A stretch of 64,000 nucleotides of DNA from Nonomuraea sp. PA05 (GTDB lineage Bacteria; Actinomycetota; Actinomycetes; Streptosporangiales; Streptosporangiaceae): NCBI RefSeq assembly GCF_008086045.1, contig NZ_VSEY01000003.1:124001-188000 (forward strand), in the 5' to 3' direction. The notes below the pieces were generated by a model. That model did no database searches, had not been told where the DNA came from, and saw nothing but the letters and a program-made list of their open reading frames with translations. Shown in pieces: positions 8,512-15,875 of the stretch (position 1 is its first letter; every line of letters begins with the position of its first letter). Both the position numbers and the translations under genes were made by a program.

Positions 8512-9071
8512 CTCCCGAAGAGGTGATCGACCTGCTCACGACCGCTGCGGCATACGACCGGCGCAAGGTCGGTGAGGCTGACGTGGTCGCCTGGCACGCC
8601 GCCGTGAAGGACCTGGACTATCTCGACGCCCAGGACGCGGTGATCGCGCACTACACGCTGACGACGGAGTGGCTGATGCCCGCCCATGTCCGCAAGGGCG
8701 TAAAGGACATCAGGGCGGCGAGGCTGGCGCGTGAGCCCGTTCCGGCGCCCCCTGCCGAATTGGCTGACAGGCCCCGCGACTACAGGGCGGCGTTCCAGGC
8801 CGCGCTGGCGAAGATGGCCCGCGGGTTCGCGCTGCCCAGGCAGATCACGGCCAAGGTGGAGCCGTCCACGGAGTACCTCGAGATCCGAGGTGTCGACCAC
8901 GACCCGCTTCGCGTCGCTGCGATCCGCGTGTCGTGCCCATGGCCGCCATGCCGGGCGGTGCCCGGCGCTGTGTGCGTAGACGCGGATGGCCGCAGGCTGA
9001 CTGCTCCGGCGCACGAGGCCCGGCTGAAGGCCGCTGGCGTCGGCGACGACGAGCACCGGGTGTCGGGGTGA
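8508..9071 (+). CDS. helicase-loader-like protein with C-terminal zinc finger, 187 aa
   Basis: Residues 1-70 (MTPEEVIDLLTTAAAYDRRKVGEADVVAWH and so on) match the G39P-type phage helicase-loader/inhibitor helix bundle, including the conserved AYDRR and AWH. The C-terminal 45 residues hold CPWPPCRAVPGAVCV and then PAHEAR, the actinobacterial zinc-finger module that usually binds DNA. ATGA overlap with the initiator-like gene supports a shared role in loading the host DnaB at the phage origin. No helicase gene of the DnaB type is present in the window. Confidence 0.75.
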   Translation: MTPEEVIDLLTTAAAYDRRKVGEADVVAWHAAVKDLDYLDAQDAVIAHYTLTTEWLMPAHVRKGVKDIRAARLAREPVPAPPAELADRPRDYRAAFQAALAKMARGFALPRQITAKVEPSTEYLEIRGVDHDPLRVAAIRVSCPWPPCRAVPGAVCVDADGRRLTAPAHEARLKAAGVGDDEHRVSG

Positions 9072-9077
9072 GGTGCC

Positions 9078-9359
9078 GTGACCACCGCCGACCTACGCGA
9101 CCTGGACGAGGCGACAAGGGCTGCTGTCGCTGCCCTGGCGCACAGGGTCCGGGAGCGGGAAGCCCTCGCTGAACGCCCCGACGCCGAACTGTTCGCTGGT
9201 GAGTTCATGACCGCGCTCCGCGGGCAGGGCTGGCGGCCGACCGCGGCCCGGCCTGCGCGACCGTGGCAGCAGCAGATCGGCCCTCCGCCCCGCCCGGAGA
9301 TCGCCCACCGCGGCGCCGAACTCGCCCGGCGAGCCATGGCAGGCGAGGAGGTGCCGTGA
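9078..9359 (+). CDS. hypothetical protein, 93 aa
   Basis: GTG start 6 nt after the loader-like gene. Helical and Ala/Arg-rich, with an unstructured Pro-rich middle (RPARPWQQQIGPPPRP). Overlaps the next gene by 4 nt. No recognised family. Confidence 0.65.
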   Translation: MTTADLRDLDEATRAAVAALAHRVREREALAERPDAELFAGEFMTALRGQGWRPTAARPARPWQQQIGPPPRPEIAHRGAELARRAMAGEEVP

Positions 9360-9562
9360 ACCCGGAGTTGGAAGCCCGCCTGTGGTCGCTGGAAGCGGAG
9401 CGGCTGCGCCCTGTCCCGCCGAAGCCGCCTACGACCGGGATGGACCGGCGGGCGATCGAGAGGGTCATCGACTCTCTGGTGGCGCTCGGCCTGGACGACG
9501 AAGACGAGGCGCCCGACTCTGACCAGGACGTTCACGACGGCCCGAGGGAGAACCCGCAATGA
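9356..9562 (+). CDS. hypothetical protein, 68 aa, acidic tail
   Basis: GTG in a GTGA overlap. N-terminal half basic/helical (ELEARLWSLEAERLR), C-terminal half very acidic. Overlaps the following ATG by 4 nt. Function unknown. Confidence 0.6.
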   Translation: MNPELEARLWSLEAERLRPVPPKPPTTGMDRRAIERVIDSLVALGLDDEDEAPDSDQDVHDGPRENPQ

Positions 9563-9864
9563 CGTGCATCGCGTTCGGTCACGACGACGCGCAGGAGGCG
9601 CTCCGCCAGTTCCTGTCAGGTGACGACAACGGCAGGTGGTGTACCGGCCGGCGGATCGCCCGCTACATCGCCCGCCCAGACGATCGAGGTCTGGCGGCCG
9701 TGATCGTGGACCCGGGCGAGTACGAGGACCTCCAGGAGGCGCAGGCGGCGCTGAACGCGATGCGGCAGGTGCTCGGCCGCTACCCCGAAACCGACGTCGG
9801 CGAGCCCGCCTCTCCCGTCCCCGTCCCGACACTCACCGAGCCTGAGGAGGCCCGTAAGCCATGA
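9559..9864 (+). CDS. hypothetical protein, 101 aa
   Basis: ATG overlap with the previous stop. It contains a short beta-rich core (GLAAVIVDPGEYEDLQEAQAALNAM) reminiscent of antitoxin N-termini of the Phd type (weak), then a Pro-rich tail. No toxin partner is apparent, so I leave it unassigned. Confidence 0.6.
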   Translation: MTCIAFGHDDAQEALRQFLSGDDNGRWCTGRRIARYIARPDDRGLAAVIVDPGEYEDLQEAQAALNAMRQVLGRYPETDVGEPASPVPVPTLTEPEEARKP

Positions 9865-10364
9865 GTGACACCAAGACCGAGATCCGCGTCCCGTGCGGCA
9901 ACGAGGACCACGACGAGCCCACCCCGGCGGTCGCTCGCCTGTCGTGGCCGGACGGCCGCTTCCGGCCGGTGCTCGCCTGCCAGGAGGACTTCGAGGAGGC
10001 GCTGGCGCAGCAGGCCGAGGAGCGGCTGACGCTTCTGATCGAGCCGATCAAGCCTGAGGGTGAGCGTAAGGGCCCGAAGGACTACACCGAGGCGATCCGG
10101 CAGGTGGAGCGCGCCTTCCGATACGCCTACGCCGAGCCGGTGAAGGCGATCCTGCTGGAGGCTCCCGACAAGCCGTGCCTGGAGGAGCTTCCTGAGACGC
10201 TGGAGGAGCGGCAGAAGCTTCCGGCCCGCTTCCACACCCCGCACTGGCTGGGCGACTGCATCCCGAAGGCGTGGGTGTGCAACGTCTGCTGGGACGAGGG
10301 CTCGGTGACGCGGTGGCCGTGCAAGGCCGCTGCTGAGTTCGGGGGCGAGGTGTTCGCCCGATGA
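9861..10364 (+). CDS. hypothetical protein, 167 aa, with Cys motifs
   Basis: ATGA overlap. The N-terminus looks like a small beta domain with VPCGNEDHDE, the middle is helical and the C-terminus carries CIPKAWVCNVCWDEGSVTRWPC, a probable zinc-binding cluster. Function unknown; it lies in the replication-linked chain. Confidence 0.65.
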   Translation: MSDTKTEIRVPCGNEDHDEPTPAVARLSWPDGRFRPVLACQEDFEEALAQQAEERLTLLIEPIKPEGERKGPKDYTEAIRQVERAFRYAYAEPVKAILLEAPDKPCLEELPETLEERQKLPARFHTPHWLGDCIPKAWVCNVCWDEGSVTRWPCKAAAEFGGEVFAR

Positions 10365-10648
10365 GCACCGAGACCGCGCTGTCCGTGGAAGCCGAAGTCC
10401 GAGCCGCTGCCGTCAAGATCCGCACCGACAAGGGCCACCCGAACGGCGAACTCGTCGCTGAACTGCTGGACCACCTCGCGTTCGAGATGGAGTGCGAGGA
10501 CGCCGAAGAGCAGGATTTTCCCGAGCATGTTCCGCAGTGGCGGCGGATGGTGGTCGACCACCGGGGAGAGGGCAGCTTCGCGTGGACGACCGCGCTGGTG
10601 CTCGCCCGGGTCGTCAACGGGACAGGGCAGGAGGTGGCCTCGCGATGA
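10361..10648 (+). CDS. hypothetical protein, 95 aa
   Basis: ATGA overlap on both sides. Helical, acidic in the middle (MECEDAEEQDFPEHV). The end (AWTTALVLARVVNGTG) is echoed in the product of 11803-12264 (MAVARVLNGTS), suggesting the two share a C-terminal motif. Confidence 0.65.
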   Translation: MSTETALSVEAEVRAAAVKIRTDKGHPNGELVAELLDHLAFEMECEDAEEQDFPEHVPQWRRMVVDHRGEGSFAWTTALVLARVVNGTGQEVASR

Positions 10649-11013
10649 GTCCCGTAGACGTGTGCGGAGCGGTGAGCGAGCACGGGGACGTGTGCGGCCT
10701 CCCGCCCCACCGCACGGGCCTCTGCCGGTCGAACGGTCCTCGCAAGCATGTGTCCTCGCCAGAGAAGGCGTCCAAGCCGTGGCGCTGGTACAAGAACGCC
10801 GCCGTCGCCTGGAACACGGTTCACCCGGTCGGCACGCCGGTCCTGGCATGGCCAGGCGCCCGCGACGACGAGCCGCTGGTGACCCGTACCCGGACGCCAG
10901 CGTGGACGCTCGGCCACGGTGCTGCCGTGGTGTCGGTCGAAGGCCGGTCGGGCGGTATCGCCCTCACCCACATCGAGCCCGTCGAAGCTTCCGAGGAAGT
11001 GGTCTCCCGATGA
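10645..11013 (+). CDS. hypothetical protein, 122 aa, N-terminal Cys module
   Basis: ATGA overlap. N-terminus MSPVDVCGAVSEHGDVCGLPPHRTGLC is a short Cys/His cluster common in phage and streptomycete proteins; the rest is a beta-rich domain (TPAWTLGHGAAVVSVEGRSGGIALTHIEPV). Function unknown. Confidence 0.65.
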   Translation: MSPVDVCGAVSEHGDVCGLPPHRTGLCRSNGPRKHVSSPEKASKPWRWYKNAAVAWNTVHPVGTPVLAWPGARDDEPLVTRTRTPAWTLGHGAAVVSVEGRSGGIALTHIEPVEASEEVVSR

Positions 11014-11810
11014 GCGACACCACCACACGGCAGCTCATGGACGCGCTGCTCGCCCACTACCGCAAGCCCGGCACCGACCAGGACGGTGAGGTACTCATCC
11101 CTGAAGTGGCCGCCCCTGGCTCCAGCCGCCGCGCCGATCTCGTACGGGTCGGACTGTGGTCGAGCAGGGGGTACGGCATCGACGTGCACGAGCTGAAGGT
11201 CAGCCGCGCGGACTGGCTGCGCGAACTCGACGACCCAGCGAAGGCGGAAGCCTGGTGGGAGCACTCCAGCCGCTTTTGGATCGTCGCCCCGCCGAACATG
11301 ATCCAGCCGTCCGAACTGCCGACCGGCTGGGGCCTGATGGTGCCGCCCACGTCAGCGAACCATCGCCGCTTCAAGGTGGTGGTGAAACCCGCCGAGCGCC
11401 AGCCGAAGCTGACGCTGGCGCTGATGACCGAACTGGTGCGGCGGGCCGACAACATCCGCGCCGGTGAGATCTGGCAGATCAAGCAGGAGCACCGCAACGC
11501 CCTCTACGAGCAGGAGCAGAAGATCCGGCAGGAGATCGGCTCTTCCCGACTCGACTACGAGACCCAGGAGCGCCTGGAACTGTTGGACAAGATCGAGGCT
11601 GCGATGGGGATGCAGATCACGCGGTACGCGTCCCGCAGGGACGAGCGTTTCGTGGGCGTGGAGGAGTGGGTGGCGGCCGTCGCTGAGTTTACGCCCGATC
11701 ACGTCGCGCTCCAGCGGCACCGCCGCGAACTGGACGGCATGGAGGATCGGATCCGCCGCGCTGCGAACTTCGCGCTGACCAACCTCCCGGAGCGAGGCGA
11801 CCATGGCTGA
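11010..11810 (+). CDS. MmcB-like PD-(D/E)XK nuclease-family protein, 266 aa
   Basis: The N-terminal domain has RRADLVRVGLW, then YGIDVHELKVSRADWLREL and SSRFWIVAPPNMI, the D-x(n)-E-x-K arrangement of the MmcB/restriction-like fold. The C-terminal half is a long coiled coil (about residues 140-260) with basic and acidic heptads. MmcB-type proteins are linked to DNA repair; here a phage recombination or end-processing role is inferred. Overlaps neighbours by 4 and 8 nt. Catalytic activity is not proven by sequence. Confidence 0.75.
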   Translation: MSDTTTRQLMDALLAHYRKPGTDQDGEVLIPEVAAPGSSRRADLVRVGLWSSRGYGIDVHELKVSRADWLRELDDPAKAEAWWEHSSRFWIVAPPNMIQPSELPTGWGLMVPPTSANHRRFKVVVKPAERQPKLTLALMTELVRRADNIRAGEIWQIKQEHRNALYEQEQKIRQEIGSSRLDYETQERLELLDKIEAAMGMQITRYASRRDERFVGVEEWVAAVAEFTPDHVALQRHRRELDGMEDRIRRAANFALTNLPERGDHG

Positions 11811-12264
11811 CACCACCGAGAAAACGATCGCGTCCGAACTGCGAGAGGCGGCGGCGAGAGCGCGCGAGCACCTGTTGTCGCATGTGGTCGCTGAGGTGCT
11901 TCCGCAGACCGCGATTGTGGTGCTGTGCGGCAGCGTCCACGAGGAGTCGGCGGTGACCTGCCGCAACTGTGTCCTGTTCGACGTGAAGGACCGGGTGCTG
12001 GCCCGCTTGGTGGCGACGCTGATCAACGCCCGTGAGCCTCTCGCTTCCTGGCTGGAGCAGGTGGCGGAGGTCTTCGACAAGGAGGTCATCTGCGACCAGC
12101 CGGAGTGCCCCGCATGCGGTGACGGCTGCCATGTCGATCACGGCACGCTCCTCGTCCATGACGGCGGCTGCGGAGGTGTCCTGCTCGATGTGGGTGAGGA
12201 CCGGTGCTCCTGCTTTGCGGGCGGGATGGCTGTGGCTCGTGTCCTGAACGGAACCTCCCGGTGA
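11803..12264 (+). CDS. hypothetical protein, 153 aa, Cys-rich
   Basis: ATG start 8 nt inside the nuclease gene. Two Cys pairs (VTCRNCVLF and CDQPECPACGDGC) suggest zinc binding. C-terminus ends MAVARVLNGTSR, like the product at 10361. Unknown role. Confidence 0.65.
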   Translation: MADTTEKTIASELREAAARAREHLLSHVVAEVLPQTAIVVLCGSVHEESAVTCRNCVLFDVKDRVLARLVATLINAREPLASWLEQVAEVFDKEVICDQPECPACGDGCHVDHGTLLVHDGGCGGVLLDVGEDRCSCFAGGMAVARVLNGTSR

Positions 12265-12512
12265 GCCGCGTGGATGACATCTTCTACGAGCTGGTGTGGC
12301 GGCCTCGCTGGACTGGCCCGTTGGTCGAGACGTCTCCTCCTGCGCCCGCCAGGCGCGTGGAGGTCCTGCCGAAAACCGACTGGGCGGAGACTGCCGAAGA
12401 GGTGGCCGACGAAGCCGAGTCCGAGCGTGTGCGGCTCGCCGATCTGGTTGCTGCGGGCTTGTCTCCGCTGGAGGCTGCCCGGCTGCTGTTCGCCGAAGGG
12501 ACCGCGTCGTGA
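12261..12512 (+). CDS. hypothetical protein, 83 aa
   Basis: GTG overlap. Short protein whose last third (RLADLVAAGLSPLEAARLLFAEGT) is a helical hairpin similar to HTH-flanking helices. Function unknown. Confidence 0.6.
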   Translation: MSRVDDIFYELVWRPRWTGPLVETSPPAPARRVEVLPKTDWAETAEEVADEAESERVRLADLVAAGLSPLEAARLLFAEGTAS

Positions 12513-12637
12513 CCCGCCGGGACTGGTACTTGAAGACGCTCGCCCTGATGGAGGCGGCGGCCGTCGTCGAGACGGACCCGCGACGCGAGGACGCCCCCGT
12601 TCAGACGATCGACGAGGAGGCCACCGATGTGGCGTAG
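12509..12637 (+). CDS. small protein, 42 aa
   Basis: GTGA overlap with the previous gene. 42 residues, N-terminus VTRRDWYLKTLALMEAAAVVE, acidic tail. Its end overlaps the DUF397 gene. Support is only from coupling. Confidence 0.5.
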   Translation: MTRRDWYLKTLALMEAAAVVETDPRREDAPVQTIDEEATDVA

Positions 12638-12905
12638 GTCCAGCTTCTGCAACGGCGCTACCGCGTGTGTGGAGGTGGCGGAGGTCGAGGGCTTGGTGGC
12701 GTTACGGGACTCGAAGGAGCCGGACGGCCCGGTGCTGCTCTACAGCCGCCTTGAGTGGGAGGCGTTCCTGGCGGGCGTCCGAGCCGGAGAGTTTGATCTG
12801 GCGGTCCTTTGCGCTTCGGCGGGGGACGGCTCGGACGGAGATGCCCGCGCTCGCGCCTCAGAGGCCCCTACGGCGCGAGAAGACGCGTCTCAGGTCTCCG
12901 TGTAG
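12627..12905 (+). CDS. DUF397 family protein, 92 aa
   Basis: Contains the DUF397 hallmarks in order: WRRSSFCNG, CVEVAEV, VALRDSKEPDGPVL and EWEAFLAGVRAGEFD, filling residues 2-58. The last 34 residues are Ala/Ser-rich and disordered. DUF397 proteins are abundant in actinomycetes, normally encoded beside an XRE-type HTH partner, and act as small regulators (WhiJ/BldB-type systems). No such HTH gene is adjacent here. The gene closes a transcription unit just before a strong hairpin. Confidence 0.92.
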   Translation: MWRRSSFCNGATACVEVAEVEGLVALRDSKEPDGPVLLYSRLEWEAFLAGVRAGEFDLAVLCASAGDGSDGDARARASEAPTAREDASQVSV

Positions 12906-12917
12906 CGCCCGCCCCGT

Positions 12918-12952
12918 CTCGCGGGGCTCTGGGGTACCTACAGCCCCGCGAG
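12918..12952 (+). terminator. hairpin, 11-bp perfect stem, GGTACCT in loop
   Basis: Arms CTCGCGGGGCT (12918-12928) and AGCCCCGCGAG (12942-12952), 13-nt loop containing GGTACCT. It follows the DUF397 stop and precedes an AT-richer leader. No T-tract, so either a factor-independent actinobacterial terminator or an RNA element. Confidence 0.6.
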
Positions 12953-13022
12953 GCGAACTCCAGTTCCCAGCAAGATCGAAATATGCAGCTTCAAGATCAA
13001 TGTTCGATAGGAGATCCGAACG

Positions 13023-13367
13023 ATGCGAGGCATCAACGAGCCGCCCGTGAAGGTCTGGCTGGTGTGGTCCAACGAGCACGACGCCTGGTGGGGGCCCGCA
13101 AGGCGGGGCTACACGCACGACGTGTGGGCCGCAGGCCGTTACGCCGAGACGGACGCGGCCGTGATCTGCCGGAGGGCGGCGTATGGCTGGCGTGAGGGCG
13201 CGCTCCCGCCCGAGGTGATGGTCTCCGCGCCGGAGAACGACCAGGACAAGTTCTCCGTGGACGACCTGCGTCACATGCCCGAGCGGATGGCTGCGAGAGC
13301 TGAGGAGGTCACCCGGGAGGCGATCGCCAAGAGGCGGGCCGAGCAGGACAGCGAGGTGTCCCGCTGA
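13023..13367 (+). CDS. hypothetical protein, 114 aa
   Basis: First gene after the hairpin; TAGGAG at 13008-13013 is well spaced from ATG 13023. N-terminus (VKVWLVWSNEHDAWWGPARRGYTHDVWAAGRY) is a Trp-rich beta module seen in phage accessory proteins; the C-terminal half is a charged helix. Upstream 12960-13007 is AT-richer and probably holds the promoter. Confidence 0.75.
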   Translation: MRGINEPPVKVWLVWSNEHDAWWGPARRGYTHDVWAAGRYAETDAAVICRRAAYGWREGALPPEVMVSAPENDQDKFSVDDLRHMPERMAARAEEVTREAIAKRRAEQDSEVSR

Positions 13368-13654
13368 TGGCCCGCTACCGCAAGACGATCGAGGTCGAGG
13401 CCGTCCAGTGGACGGGAGACAACCGCGATGAGGTGCTCGCCCTCGTCGGCTCGTTCAGATCGAGGACGACCTTCACCAGCCACGAGCCGTCGCTGGTGCA
13501 GATCTGGATGACTGAGTGGCACCGGATGGAGGTCCCTGTCGGCGACTGGATCGCTGAGGAGCCGATGGGCGACACGATGGCCCTTCGCCATGTGTGGGTG
13601 TCCGAGTTCGCCGCTGGCTACCAGCCCGTCCAGGACATCGAGGCTGCCCAGTGA
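13367..13654 (+). CDS. conserved phage protein, 95 aa (YRK...EAVQWTG family)
   Basis: Opens MARYRKTIEVEAVQWTGDNRDEVLALVG, the pattern of a widespread small phage protein family (typically KYRKKPVVIEAVQWTG) of unknown function; the conserved GDWI and final VWVSEFAAGYQPV are also family-like. The start overlaps the previous stop. Confidence 0.75.
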   Translation: MARYRKTIEVEAVQWTGDNRDEVLALVGSFRSRTTFTSHEPSLVQIWMTEWHRMEVPVGDWIAEEPMGDTMALRHVWVSEFAAGYQPVQDIEAAQ

Positions 13655-14073
13655 GCAGCGTCTACCGCGTCCTCTGCCTCTCCCACGACCCGGCCATCAT
13701 CCTCTCCGAGGTCGAGTACCACCGACCCGAGGCGGCCGTCTCGGATATCGCTGCAGGCATCGACGGCCACGCAGAGTGTGATCTGCTGATCGGCCGGTAC
13801 TCGTACCCGCTGATCGAGGTCGGCTGCCCGCCCGCCACCGGCCCTGAACGGTCAGGCCGCCCCCGCTGCTCCACCCACTCCACGACGGAGTGGGTGGACG
13901 TGGCATGGCTGCGGATCCTCCTCGCCGTGCACCGCAACGGCACCAAGGAGATGCAGGAACTGGTCGGTGCCACGCAGCTCCGCCACTGGTCGTACGAGCG
14001 GTTGCGACGCCTCCGCGACGAACTCGGCATCGACGCGGACGAGCCCGCCGACCAGTCTGGGGAAGGCCGGTGA
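13651..14073 (+). CDS. hypothetical protein, 140 aa
   Basis: GTGA overlap. Beta-rich first half (VYRVLCLSHDPAIILSEVEYHRPE) with several Cys; the last 60 residues form helices (WLRILLAVHRNGTKEMQELVGATQLRHWSYERLRRLRDELG). Function unknown. Convergent with the minus-strand RHH gene 4 nt away. Confidence 0.65.
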   Translation: MSSVYRVLCLSHDPAIILSEVEYHRPEAAVSDIAAGIDGHAECDLLIGRYSYPLIEVGCPPATGPERSGRPRCSTHSTTEWVDVAWLRILLAVHRNGTKEMQELVGATQLRHWSYERLRRLRDELGIDADEPADQSGEGR

Positions 14074-14077
14074 ACGG

Positions 14078-14350
14078 CTACTCGGCGGCGGTCTCGGGTT
14101 CGCCGGCGTGCTGCTTTCGGGGGCGTCCAGGGTGCATGCGGGCGCGGCGCTCTGCCAGCTCCTGCTCGGCTGCCGCGAGCTTGTCCAGCTGGGCCTCGCC
14201 TCCATGGCGGTTGATCTGCCGTCGCATGTGGTCGAGCAGGTCGGCGGTTCGGTTGGTTCCGAGCTGCTTGCACACCTCGCCGTATGCCTCCCAGAGGACT
14301 TCAGGCACCCGGATTGGGCGGGGCTTGGTGACCTGGTCGTCGCTGCTCAT
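14078..14350 (-). CDS. ribbon-helix-helix-like DNA-binding protein, 90 aa
   Basis: Residues 10-50 (PRPIRVPEVLWEAYGEVCKQLGTNRTADLLDHMRRQI) fit the RHH beta-strand plus two helices; the C-terminus is a charged coiled helix. The gene points left, and its start faces three copies of GTATCTACA at 14367-14431. Autoregulation and control of the divergent rightward genes is the likely job. Confidence 0.75.
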   Translation of the reverse strand: MSSDDQVTKPRPIRVPEVLWEAYGEVCKQLGTNRTADLLDHMRRQINRHGGEAQLDKLAAAEQELAERRARMHPGRPRKQHAGEPETAAE

Positions 14351-14363
14351 GGCGTCCCTTCGC

Positions 14364-14434
14364 TGTGTATCTACAGAAATCTTCTCAGAGGTATTGCGTA
14401 TCTACAAGCATGAGAGTTAATCTGTAGATACACA
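14364..14434. promoter_or_regulatory. three GTATCTACA repeats between divergent genes (operator cluster)
   Basis: GTATCTACA occurs at 14367-14375 and 14398-14406 in the same orientation and as TGTAGATAC at 14423-14431. The outer pair forms a 13-bp perfect inverted repeat (TGTGTATCTACAG with CTGTAGATACACA). The cluster lies directly upstream of the RHH gene and the gene at 14457, in AT-rich DNA. Confidence 0.65.
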
Positions 14435-14456
14435 ACAGGACGCCAGGGAGAACAAG

Positions 14457-14597
14457 ATGACTTTCGCCCAGATCCTCGCCGCAGACCCGAACACCACCGA
14501 CGCCGACATCGAGGACTTCACCTCCTACATGAGCGACGCGGACGCGGACCGCTTCTGGAGGCAGGTCCGCGAGACCCGGGACGCGCTCCGCAAGTAG
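14457..14597 (+). CDS. small protein, 46 aa
   Basis: ATG 14457 preceded by CAGGGAGAACAAG. Sequence starts MTFAQILAADPNTTDADIEDF and ends RETRDALRK; helical, acidic. First gene rightward of the operator cluster and followed by a hairpin, so it looks like a regulated single-gene unit. No family recognised. Confidence 0.7.
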   Translation: MTFAQILAADPNTTDADIEDFTSYMSDADADRFWRQVRETRDALRK

Positions 14598-14604
14598 GAC
14601 CTCA

Positions 14605-14627
14605 GAGCCCCGGGAAGACCGGGGCTC
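14605..14627 (+). terminator. hairpin terminator-like, 9-bp stem
   Basis: Arms GAGCCCCGG (14605-14613) and CCGGGGCTC (14619-14627), 5-nt loop, immediately after the 46-aa gene; pyrimidine-rich downstream. Confidence 0.6.
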
Positions 14628-14687
14628 ACCCCCCCTCTCCCTGAACCCGACCGGAAGATCCCGCGACCAGCGCCACGGAGGACCGAG

Positions 14688-14873
14688 ATGACCGCTCCCA
14701 CCGCCCCGCACTCCGACAACCGGTGCACCGCCACCGCTGAGACGTGGGGAATGACCTTCCGCTGCACACGCCCCGCCGACCATCCCGGCTCGATGCACAG
14801 CCTGAACATGTCCGAGCCCGAGCAGCCCGCCCCTGCCACTCCCCGATCTTGTCCGCCCCTGCCGCTGCCGTAG
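14688..14873 (+). CDS. small Cys/His protein, 61 aa
   Basis: ATG preceded by GGAGGACCGAG. Contains NRCTATAETWGMTFRCTRPADHPGSMH, a short CxnCxxxxxH cluster often seen in actinomycete proteins, then a Pro-rich tail. Probably binds a metal; function unknown. Confidence 0.65.
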   Translation: MTAPTAPHSDNRCTATAETWGMTFRCTRPADHPGSMHSLNMSEPEQPAPATPRSCPPLPLP

Positions 14874-14881
14874 GAGCACCG

Positions 14882-15280
14882 ATGACCACCCAGCCCAAGC
14901 CGGTCTCCCCGTCCGGCATCTCCCGCCAGTTGCGCAACGCCGGATACCCCGTCATCGGGGTCGGTATCGGCACCGGCCGCCGCCTGCCCGGCGTGTACGT
15001 GTCGGGCAGGCGGAAGTTCGGCTCCGTGACGGTGATGGTCAGGAACGACGACAACCCGGGGCGGCGTGCCGAACTGGCGGCCGAGGTGGCGGAGTTCCTG
15101 CGGAAGGCGGGGCGCTTCGTGGACCACACGCCTGGCAAGTGGGTGTTCAGCGTCCGCGCCACCGGCCCCGCCCCGGGACGCCTCGTCAAGGCGTTGCGTG
15201 AGGCCGCCGCCAACTTTCCGCCGATGGAGCCGGACCCGCACGTGTGCGAGACCGACTGTGAGTGCCAGAACGACGACTGA
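14882..15280 (+). CDS. hypothetical protein, 132 aa
   Basis: ATG 14882 with TAGGAG upstream. Basic alpha/beta domain (SGISRQLRNAGYPVIGVGIGTGRRLPGVYVSGRR), Cys-rich acidic end (VCETDCECQNDD). Function unknown. Confidence 0.65.
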   Translation: MTTQPKPVSPSGISRQLRNAGYPVIGVGIGTGRRLPGVYVSGRRKFGSVTVMVRNDDNPGRRAELAAEVAEFLRKAGRFVDHTPGKWVFSVRATGPAPGRLVKALREAAANFPPMEPDPHVCETDCECQNDD

Positions 15281-15303
15281 CCGCCCCTGACGTAGGAGAC
15301 CTG

Positions 15304-15588
15304 ATGAGAACCACGCTCTCGCCCGAACGTCTCGCTGTTCTCGCCGCCGAAGGGAAGGCGGAGGCAGCGAAGAGTCGTTTCGTGGATCCGTGCGCCGCCG
15401 CTCAGTCGAAGAAGCTGCTGCGCGAGCGTGGCGAGGAGTGGGCGGCGAGCGTCCTCATGCGGGACCTATCGCGCCGCTCCCTCGCCTTCCCGCACCTGCC
15501 GTGGCTGGAGGATGGCGAGATCGAGACGCTGATTCTCGCCGACCGCGCCGAATGGGAGCAGATCACCCGCGCGTTCGAGAGCGCCTGA
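15304..15588 (+). CDS. hypothetical protein, 94 aa
   Basis: ATG 15304 has TAGGAG six nt upstream, favouring it over an in-frame start at 15262 inside the previous gene. Helical throughout. Followed by a GGTACCT-loop hairpin. Function unknown. Confidence 0.65.
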   Translation: MRTTLSPERLAVLAAEGKAEAAKSRFVDPCAAAQSKKLLRERGEEWAASVLMRDLSRRSLAFPHLPWLEDGEIETLILADRAEWEQITRAFESA

Positions 15589-15598
15589 CCTCTCCCTC

Positions 15599-15621
15599 TC
15601 CCCGGTACCTCCTGCCGGGGA
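15599..15621 (+). terminator. hairpin with GGTACCT spanning stem-loop, 7-bp stem
   Basis: Arms TCCCCGG (15599-15605) and CCGGGGA (15615-15621); GGTACCT straddles the top of the stem. Second of three hairpins of this type in the small-gene array. Confidence 0.5.
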
Positions 15622-15659
15622 CCGGGACACCCAACCCCTCAACGACCAAGGAGTTCCCC

Positions 15660-15872
15660 GTGAGTGACAACGAAGAGACCGTGAAGCTGAAGGTGAACGT
15701 CAGCCTGATCACCTCGGTGCGCAGCAACACCGAGAGCGTCATCGACACGGGCGAGACCCGCGAGGACTGGGACGCCATGACCAAAGCCGAGCAAGAGAAG
15801 CTCGGCAACGAGCTGTACAGCGAGTGGGTCGCCACCATGACGTCCGGCGGCTGGGAAGTTGTGGAGGACTGA
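15660..15872 (+). CDS. hypothetical protein, 70 aa
   Basis: GTG 15660 with AAGGAG upstream. Beta strand (VKLKVNVSLITSV), acidic middle, C-terminal EWVATMTSGGWEVVED. Function unknown. Confidence 0.65.
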   Translation: MSDNEETVKLKVNVSLITSVRSNTESVIDTGETREDWDAMTKAEQEKLGNELYSEWVATMTSGGWEVVED

Positions 15873-15875
15873 CCG

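Noticed and set aside
9559-9864. Antitoxin-like reading of the 101-aa protein
   Set aside because: Only a weak Phd-like strand-helix and no toxin gene adjacent.
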